From contig NW_019091459.1 of assembly GCF_001949145.1 (NCBI RefSeq), forward strand, positions 235,240-279,154: a stretch of DNA of 43,915 nucleotides, written 5' to 3'. The translations under genes were made by a program, and so were the position numbers. Position 1 is the first letter of the stretch; the number at the start of each line of letters is the position of its first letter. Of the stretch, positions 15,001 through 24,000 are shown one piece after another. Source of the stretch: Acanthaster planci (Eukaryota; Echinodermata; Asteroidea; Valvatida; Acanthasteridae). The notes under the pieces were generated by a model that was given only the letters and a program-made list of their open reading frames with translations, ran no database searches and was not told the origin of the DNA.

Positions 15001-18000
15001 TGAGCAGTGCAGGCAAATTTGTTCTTAAGCTCAGGAAAACTTGACCTTGACAGATTTTTTTGTTGAGGAAAGGATGGGTTACTAATTCATCTTGTCTCTT
15101 CTCTTTCCTCAGAGCTATCTGGAGCAGAGTCGTTACTTCCACGTTCCTGTTGGTAATCTCCCTGAGGATACCGGGATCTTTGGGGCCGACCTCTTCTACG
15201 CCCGGCACCTGCAGAAACACAGCCATGTGATGTGGGCATCGCCCACAGAACGGCCGGATCTAGGAGGGAGGGAAGCTGACGATAGCAGGTTGGTTTGTTT
15301 TATCCTTGTTTACTTTCTTGCAAAGACAAATCGGCCGAAATTCCTACATTTATTCTTGTCTGTGTTTTTCTTGCTATTATTATTTTCTTGCTATTCTTTT
15401 CTATTAAGTAAAAGCAGTGACTCAAACTTTCTGTGTTGAATTTTTGATTTCAAAAGGCACAACCAAAACAAAAATCTGACAAACGAACAGACACAAAAAT
15501 CTCTTTCCTTTAACCCGTTGACTTGCAGAGTGCCCACACGTGCAAAGCACCACCCTGAGGAAAAAAAAGAAATAAGTATTACATTCCCCTCGTTAGTCCA
15601 CGCAGCACCTGTGAATGGAGATTTATGAGGTAGTTTGGTCATGGTAAGGTACACTTGAAGTTCTTGACCCTTTCATGCAGGCTCGTGACTGAGTTTGAAG
15701 AGAGTTCCAGCATCGACATGAACCAGTCTGGCTGTTATCGTACCATCTGCGTGGAGCTGGACATGGCTAGCTTAGCGGTCAATACACTACTACAGGTCAG
15801 TGTGGCATGGTAACAGCGGGGATGTTATCCCGGCTGCCGTACCCTCTTTCATCCCTTTTCAACATCCAGGGTTATGGTTTGTCAGGACTTTTTCCTGATT
15901 TCATGATTTTGTCATCAGCATTTTCCCGATTTCAGGATTGTTTTTAAACAATCTGTTTTTAAAATCTGGAGTATTCAGGGTTTACCAATGTGAACTTTTT
16001 ACACTTAAATTTTGATAAAGAGCACAAGAAATGGTTATTTCAAGGGGTTCCTTTAAGGCAAACACAAAAGCAAACCGTCAACCCTACACTGCTGGGGCCC
16101 CCTCAAACCTTTTGGTGATTATTTCATGGATTTGTAATTTTTCTCCAATCTTACCTTTGAACATCCGGATAACATCAGCAGCACACAGGTGCAGGTATTT
16201 CCCATATGCCTGAAATTTAGGCAAAACTGTCAAAACTCACTTAAATTCTTGTTATAAGAGTGATTTAGAATAATTCTGTATTTTTAAGATGTGTGAGATT
16301 TATTTAAGTTCCTAGGAGCTTGTGTGTGGAATAAACCTGTCAAAGCCAAGAACGCTATGCAGTTGAAGAGGATAACAAAATCCACATCCCTTATGCATGG
16401 CTTCCAGTTGCTGTTAGTTGTTTATGAACGTGTGATAAACAGTCAAAGAAATTATAATAATAATGATTATTTTGCATTGTACCAAGTCTGCCTAAATTAA
16501 CACTCTAGGTACTTCACTTAATACAGTAATATTAATATGATCGTGACAAAAGAAAACTTAAATTAATAATTATCAATTTAAATGCAAACTAAACTAATAA
16601 GAAACTTTAAGAATTAATATTAAATGAAATATAATACGTTTCATCAATTGGCAGAGTTAATAATGAGTATAAAGGGCCCAATAGGCTGCAGAATTAATTT
16701 TTCACTGGATTCCTTGTGCCAGATTGAAGTGGTGAGTTAATTCTGTTCCTTTTCCAATGTTAGTCTCATCACATCAATGAGATGGAGGGCAGTGCAGGCA
16801 GCATCGCTTTTGACGCCACCCCTCAGATCTCTTTGGAAGACATGGTGACTGGAAATGCTGGTACGGCAACGCTGCTGTCCAGCTACGATGAAACCGCGCT
16901 CTGCTCTGTAGCGTTCAGGTGTGTTAGCTTTGGGTGTTAGTTGTCAGGTCATATCACCGCGATAACGCAGCACTTGCTAAGGCTTAATAGACAGAGCCTC
17001 TCCTCAATCCCATTCCATCCAGCCCTCTTAACTTGTACATGGGAAACAAAATCATAGGAGCTGTATATACGGCAGTGTTGTTTTATAGCCATGAGTGAAG
17101 CTGAAGAACAAAGCCAATTTGAGAAAAAACTTGCACTATGCTGATTGGTATTCCTCAAACTGGTTGCATACATATAACAAGTACACGATTACTGTTTTGT
17201 TCTTTAATTTTGTTATTCTCCAGAATCATGAAGAGCATGGTGCATGGTTGGCTGCGTGATGTCACGACGTATAGCAATGTCTTTGCTGATCATCAGATTG
17301 TGCACTTCTATCGGTAATCTTTTGCTTGAGGTTTTCTTTTTGAAACATTTCCCTTGATGATTTCAAGTTTCGATTTTGAAAAGCAAATGTGATTCTCGAA
17401 TTTCATTCAACTTGTCTTTCTGTACCGAAGACACGGATTAAATTCAGAGGTTTGACATTGATATTCATCATCATGAGAGGACTCAATTCATTTCTCTTTT
17501 GTACTGATCACTGCAGGTGGTTGCGTTCCCCCTCGGCTCTCTTGTACGACCCCGCCCTCCGCCGCACCCTCCACAACCTCATGAAGAAGATGTTCATGCT
17601 CCTTATGGCAGAGTTCAAGCGTCTCGGTGCGACGATTGTCCACGCCAACTTCAACCACGTGCTGGTGTGCACGAAGAAGCGGCGCGTGATCGACGGGGTG
17701 GCCTACGTGGATTACATCACCAACAGCATCAAGTCACGGGACCTGTTCCATGGGATTGACCTGACATACAAACAGTGCTGGGAACTTCTCATGTGGCTAG
17801 ATCCAGTAAGTAGAAATTTTTTGCACGGTAAAATGCATCCACTTATCTGCACTAAGTTGTCACAGTCAGATCCATCACCAGTCTGGAGTATTACCCTCGA
17901 GAAATCTTGTTCAATCTGACCAATCACAAGGCCTGTTCTAGCATCTTGCAAAGGATTATGGGTACAATGTATTTCTATGTTAAGGGGTGCTTTCCTTAAA

Positions 18001-21000
18001 AGTTTGGGCATACGGCACAAAACACACCGACCAAAAAGTTCCGTTTCAGAAGATTTGATTGGCTGTGCAAAAAAAACAACTACAGACATCTATGCATTCT
18101 AAAACACGTTTGACCATGTACCAATGCGATTTAAACTTCATCGTTGCCGATGTGAGATATTTAATGTTGAAGTTGGACGAAAATTGCTGTACGTGTTTCA
18201 CTATTTGCATCACTGGGAGAGCAAGGGCGCAAGAGGCCATCAGTGTGAAATCGGGTTGCTGAAAAGGGCAGACAGCAAAAAGTTAAAGCATAGTTCAAGA
18301 AGGTAGGAGCTGGTTGTAACACATGAAGCCTGGGGAGGGAACGTGTCTTTGAAAAATCCCACCCACCCCAAGGGATAGGGTCGCTTGCTCGGACTCCGGT
18401 GTCTACGCTCGAATCTTTCTGCCCATACCTGAGACAAAAGACTCTGGAGTCCAAACAAAACGGCAATGCAAATAGTTTACTAGGGGCACACAGTAATACT
18501 TCAGACTGACCACAAGTCATTCACTTCAAGTCACAAGCTTTTCAAATAATGCATGAATCATCCGTTTTTGTCATCCTTTTTGCAATCATACAAACCATAC
18601 TCTGATTCAGCCGCCTTCTGAAGCATACCCTCAAACAGAATGATGTCTGATTGACCATTGTCCAAGTTTATGAAAACGCACACTGGCTATAAACTGCTGC
18701 CCTCCACACATACATTTGGTACCATCATGAAGGATTGGCAACCTCTAAAGGGTTCCTCTTACATGCCATGAAAATGGTTGTTTGCTGCGTAAGATCTAAT
18801 GTGTGCAAAACTGCAACACTCTTTCCACTGTTGACAAATACTAAACCATGGTTTCAGTTGTACAGCCAGTGGTTTGTTGATGACTCTGGGAAGAAGCTTG
18901 TGGATTTTACACATTCAGTTGAAACTGGGTGTGCATATTCTGTGTCAATTGCACATGCACACCATCTTGGCTTCTGTACAGTGCTGCATAATTCCTGTAA
19001 CCAACTGGTTGCAGGAATCCATTGTGAGAAGACTTTTGGCTACAAGACTATTTATTAGTTACTGGTGTAATTACTCTCTAGGCGAATCATGGTGGGGTCA
19101 AAGGTCAACTGCCAAAGTCACTGCTCAACCAGGAAGCTGGTGAGGAGTCACATGACCTAGAGGAAGAAGAGTCTGAGAATTTGACACAAGATGAGGAAGC
19201 TCAAGAGGTACGCAGACACGTAATGTTATAGGACAGGACATTGATACTGATGAGGGTTTCCTAAGAATCCATGAACCCTACTTGGGCCCCATACACGAGC
19301 GAAACTGGGCACTCTGTAATTGGAATCATTGTAGCTGAAGCTTTGATTTGAGGTTTTGCAGGTTTTTTTGTGGTGCCTCCAGGTAAAACCTTGATTCACC
19401 ACCTGTAATTTAATGGGCCTCGAGCCAGACCAAGAGAGGCGGTTTTTCAAGCAACATGGGCTGCCTTGGTAGCGCATCGCTGGTTCACAAACGATTTTGA
19501 AATATAGGCGTTGCAATCACATCGCTGCCACCAAAATAAACACTACCAACCAGTATGGCTCTTTTCAACCGATAAGGGGGTGCTCCTGCTCAGGTTGGAT
19601 TGTGCATTCTCTCCTTGTCTCTCCAGGCTGCCACATTAGTTTTGTTTGTTGGCATTATGTTTTAAGCTTTTTATGGCACGTATAGTTCACAAGTTATATG
19701 CATCACAAACCCATAGATTCTTTGAGGATTACCAAATGTACTTCATATTGAGAAGTCTTAGCATTTAAGATGACCAGTTTTGTTAACATGCAGGTACTGT
19801 TCGACAGGCCCTTAGCCTCTGTGACACTGGTTTAAGAATGTTTTGTGTCATGTTAATTTTTATTCAGAACGAGATTGAGATGAATTGGAATGTTATGCAC
19901 TACCTTCCGACAGCAGCGGCATGCCAAAACAACTTCAACGTAAGTTTCATCAGGGCTGGAGATTAAGCCATAGTGACAATTCATTGAGAAGAGTTTGTAG
20001 GAATCAAACATGTACATGAGGTCTAGTTCTCATGGACACCATTTCAAGCCATTAATCTTGACAGAGTTTGACCACTAACCTACTAAGGCAATTTTCAATT
20101 GTTTTATGCTATTAAATGTCCAAGGCACTGTTCATGCAACTGACCCATTTCCTTACCTTAGAGAATGTTGCTAGATGGAGGAATATGGAAACCCATGACC
20201 ACTTTTACCGTGCGTACATTAATAAAACTCAAGGCCGCAGTCAAGTCCTCCTACAAATCCTTTAACGCAACCGTTCACAAGTCCAGTTCCCAATGCAAGG
20301 TGAAGAGTGACTAAGGGGGGATTTTGTCATTTTGTTTGTATACCATGCACCTGGACTTGCGACTGGACGATATGTGGTAGACTTGTGATTGACTTGTAGG
20401 GACTTGTGATTAAGGCTGGGATTCCAAATTCGTTTACAGATTCCCCCCACTGTTTAAAAGGAACCGCCCCTTTTAGAGATTTGACATTTTAATTGATGCA
20501 GTCTGGCTTTCATTTTTATTTTAAACAATACCTGTAAAAAAACTTATTTTCAGAATATGTTGGTGTTTGGCCATATCAAAGAAATACCATGAAATCATCA
20601 CGGAACTTTAGCTAGCTATTTACATTGTAGACAATTTGTTGTGTTTGAAGTTTTCAATGATACCGTGGTGAGACTGGGATATTTAAACGGTAGAGGAAAG
20701 TTTTCCAAATGCTTTTCAAATTAATCATAAATTCCAACCCTTAGTTGTGATGGACTCCAACGACAGCAGTGTCAAAATGTCAACTAAAGCTGTATTAAGT
20801 TTCAGCACACCTGTTGACCTTGGAGGATTTAGTAAGTTGTGAAACTGTCCCGACATTTGGATCAATCAGCAACTCTTGAAGTATGTGATTTCAGTTCATG
20901 AAGAAATTTATCTACATGCTGCAGATGATCATAGCTGGGTACATCCTTGCTATCTATCGCAACGCCCAAGATGAGCAACGCCGCACAATGCCCGGCAACA

Positions 21001-24000
21001 CTCCCATCCGTCGACGTGGTCAGACTCAAGAGACGCAGCTCGCAGCCGACGAAACCACAACACCCTCTACAGTGACGTACGCGCAGGGTTTGATCGAGGG
21101 AGAGCTGTCCCAGCGACTGTTTGCGTAAGTTTGGTTGATTTAAAAGGACTGGTTTGAAAAGGCTTGCTCGCTACAGCCTGGTTCTGTTTCTTTCAATTCA
21201 GATTTTATACTTGAAGCATTTACAAGAGCTCACTTTATTAGCTGTGCAACTATTGAAAATTTGTAGCATAAATATTTGCTTCCCAGGTGATCAATTTAGT
21301 AAGAATCAATGTCCAGGATAATTGATATTCATGTTGAAAACCAGGATAATAAAATTTCTTAGTGATGTTTGACTTAAAAAAAACGCTAGGGCCTCTGTCC
21401 ACGTGGACAACTACCTGCTCATCGGCCACTTTTTTCTTACAGAATTACGCAAAAAATTCAGAAGAAAGTGTCCGGGAATCGCAACTCAGTCCATGATGCA
21501 TCGTCAGAGTTTCCTCAACTTCCCGGGTCCCATCTGCCTCTCAATAATCCCGCCCTGGAGTTTGTCAAAGCAGTCTGTAAGGTATAAATCCATCCGTTTA
21601 CCAGGACTGTATCAAAAGGGTTCCCACGGTCATGGAAACGCCTGGAAAAACATTACATTTTCTTGCAATTGCAATGAAGATCCTCAGCACTTGTTTGCAA
21701 ATTGAAAGTGAAACATTCGTCCACTTTGGTTAGCTCAAAACTGAAGGTTATTCGGAAAAAAATGATAAAGTGCCAGGAAACATCCTTGACAATTCCTTGT
21801 ACAGCGTTGTTTCTCCAGTCACATGCTATCAAAATTGCTAAAGTACTTCCAGTGTCCAAACTGGAGAAGATTTGACAATCTCATCTCTACCATTGCTGTT
21901 CTGTTCTTAATAAAACGCCTGTAGACTACTTTGAGTTTCAGAAACAAAATGCATGGTTCCACTTTTGGTCGACTCTCTCTGCCTAGGTTCTATCTTTAGA
22001 CTCAGATGTCACCAACCAGGTGAATCGTCTCCAGCGTAATCTCTTCCGGCTGATAGGCACGGGGGAATTCTCGAACGACGCCGTGTGGTGTGACCCCTGC
22101 CTCTCCTACATCCTGCCAGAGGTCATATGCCGTGTCTGCAACCACTGCCGTGACCTGGACCTGTGTCGAGACCCACTCCTCGTTCAAGACGGAAACTCGG
22201 TGTAAGACTTGCCGCATTTTTGGGCAAAAAGACATTAGTCTACTGTATTATCCCGTGGTCTTTAGAAAGGTTTTTTTTATTCGAATTTTTTTTCCGAATT
22301 TGACTGCAAGCACTGAAACAAGAATCATAGAATATTCAACCCATTTTCCCATCTTTTGAAGCGGGCAACATTTTGTAGAAAACACTATATTCATTGGCCG
22401 CGGGAAATAGAACCTTCTTCAGGGCAGGAACTTTGTTCTTGAAAGGGCAAGACAGTTTCTCATTTCAAAGGGCACTTGCATTAGAAAATAAACTTGTCTA
22501 TGGGGGTATTTCAATGGGCACTGAAGCAAAGACCAGGGGCATCAAGACAATTGCCTCCGATGCCTCCATGAAGTTCCTGTCCTGCTTCTGGTCATTTAGA
22601 GTCCTTCAGGGTGTGCACCCTGAAGGACTCTAAATGATGTGCACCTGTGTATTTTATTTACTGCTGATTCATTTAGAAAGTTTGTCTATTTGAGGGCATG
22701 CAGTTTTTCAGTCCTCTTTCGTGTTATTTTTGCCTCAAAATGCAATCCTGTGTGGCTGAAGATCCAGGGAAATATGACCCTCCCTGGTCACTCAAGTTCC
22801 TCGGGGCACATACATGTAGACATGCACTAGTGACTTCATTGCTGGTCCATATGTGTTTAGTATCTAAAATGATTCATTTAGTAAATTTGCTTATTTGAAG
22901 GCATTCACTATTTCAGTACCCTTTCCTGTTAATTTTTGCCTCAAAATCCAATCCCCAGAGATGGACCCTCACATTGGCTCAAACCTTCAATTTGCCCATG
23001 CATGATGAAAAGAGATACCTTCGGTCGCCCAAGTGAAGTGTTGGACAGCCCTGCCAAAACTATGGTTAACTTACCGGTCGTGTTTGTCAGATCCCAAGAG
23101 CTGTCATTTATCTGAATATTTCAATTCTTGCCTTTAGTGCACTGTGGCAGTGTATTCAGTGTAATACAGAGTATGATGTAGCCACTATCGAGCAGTCCTT
23201 GATTGAGGCGGTACAACGATCTTCCATGGCCTACACACTACAGGATGTGGTCTGTGCTAAATGCCAACAGGTAGGATCCACTGACCTCAGTGCCACATCA
23301 TGATCCCGAAAATCAAATGGAAACTTTGGCTAACTTCCCGAAGAGGAATCATTTGCTGTAGTTGAGTCTAAATTAGCCCTCCAGAAAACTTGGAAAGTTA
23401 GCTTCAAAAGGCTTGCAGTTTTCAACTAACCCAACCACAAATTTATGTAGGTGATTTTATGAAGAGTTGTCTAAACTGGTGCAGAATTTCACTGACCAAA
23501 CAAAAATGATCTTAGCATTCAAAACCCTGGTGCTAGTGACTTGAAATAAAAACAGCTTATGCATTTGGGCAGATTTTCAAGCTTGTCCTTTGTAAAAAGT
23601 GCCTTTCTTCACAATAGGAATCATAACTTATTAATTGGTCTGATTATATTTCTAGATAAAGATGCCCAATATGACTTCCTACTGTGAGTGTGCTGGAAAT
23701 TTTATCACCACGGTTACAAATTCAAATTTCTTGAACAAGATGAAGACATTCAGCAATATTGCACGGTGAGCAGGAACATTCTCTCCTAAATTGTTTCAAT
23801 CATCAAGATTACTGTATGTTGTTCATAATTATGAACACAGCCATGCAAAATAATCGTAAATGAACCCGGCTTTTGGGGGGGAGGGGAACCGTCTCATGGG
23901 GGGCAGATCTCGGTTGTCCCGTGCCTGATCTTTGTGAAAATTTTAATCCCTTTCAAGATAGACCCAATGTTGAAAATTATTGCCAGACAGAATCCACGCC

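Noticed and set aside
17389-17919. 176-aa ORF as an independent gene
   Set aside because: Only the part at 17517-17805 matches Pol epsilon. The rest is read-through into introns.
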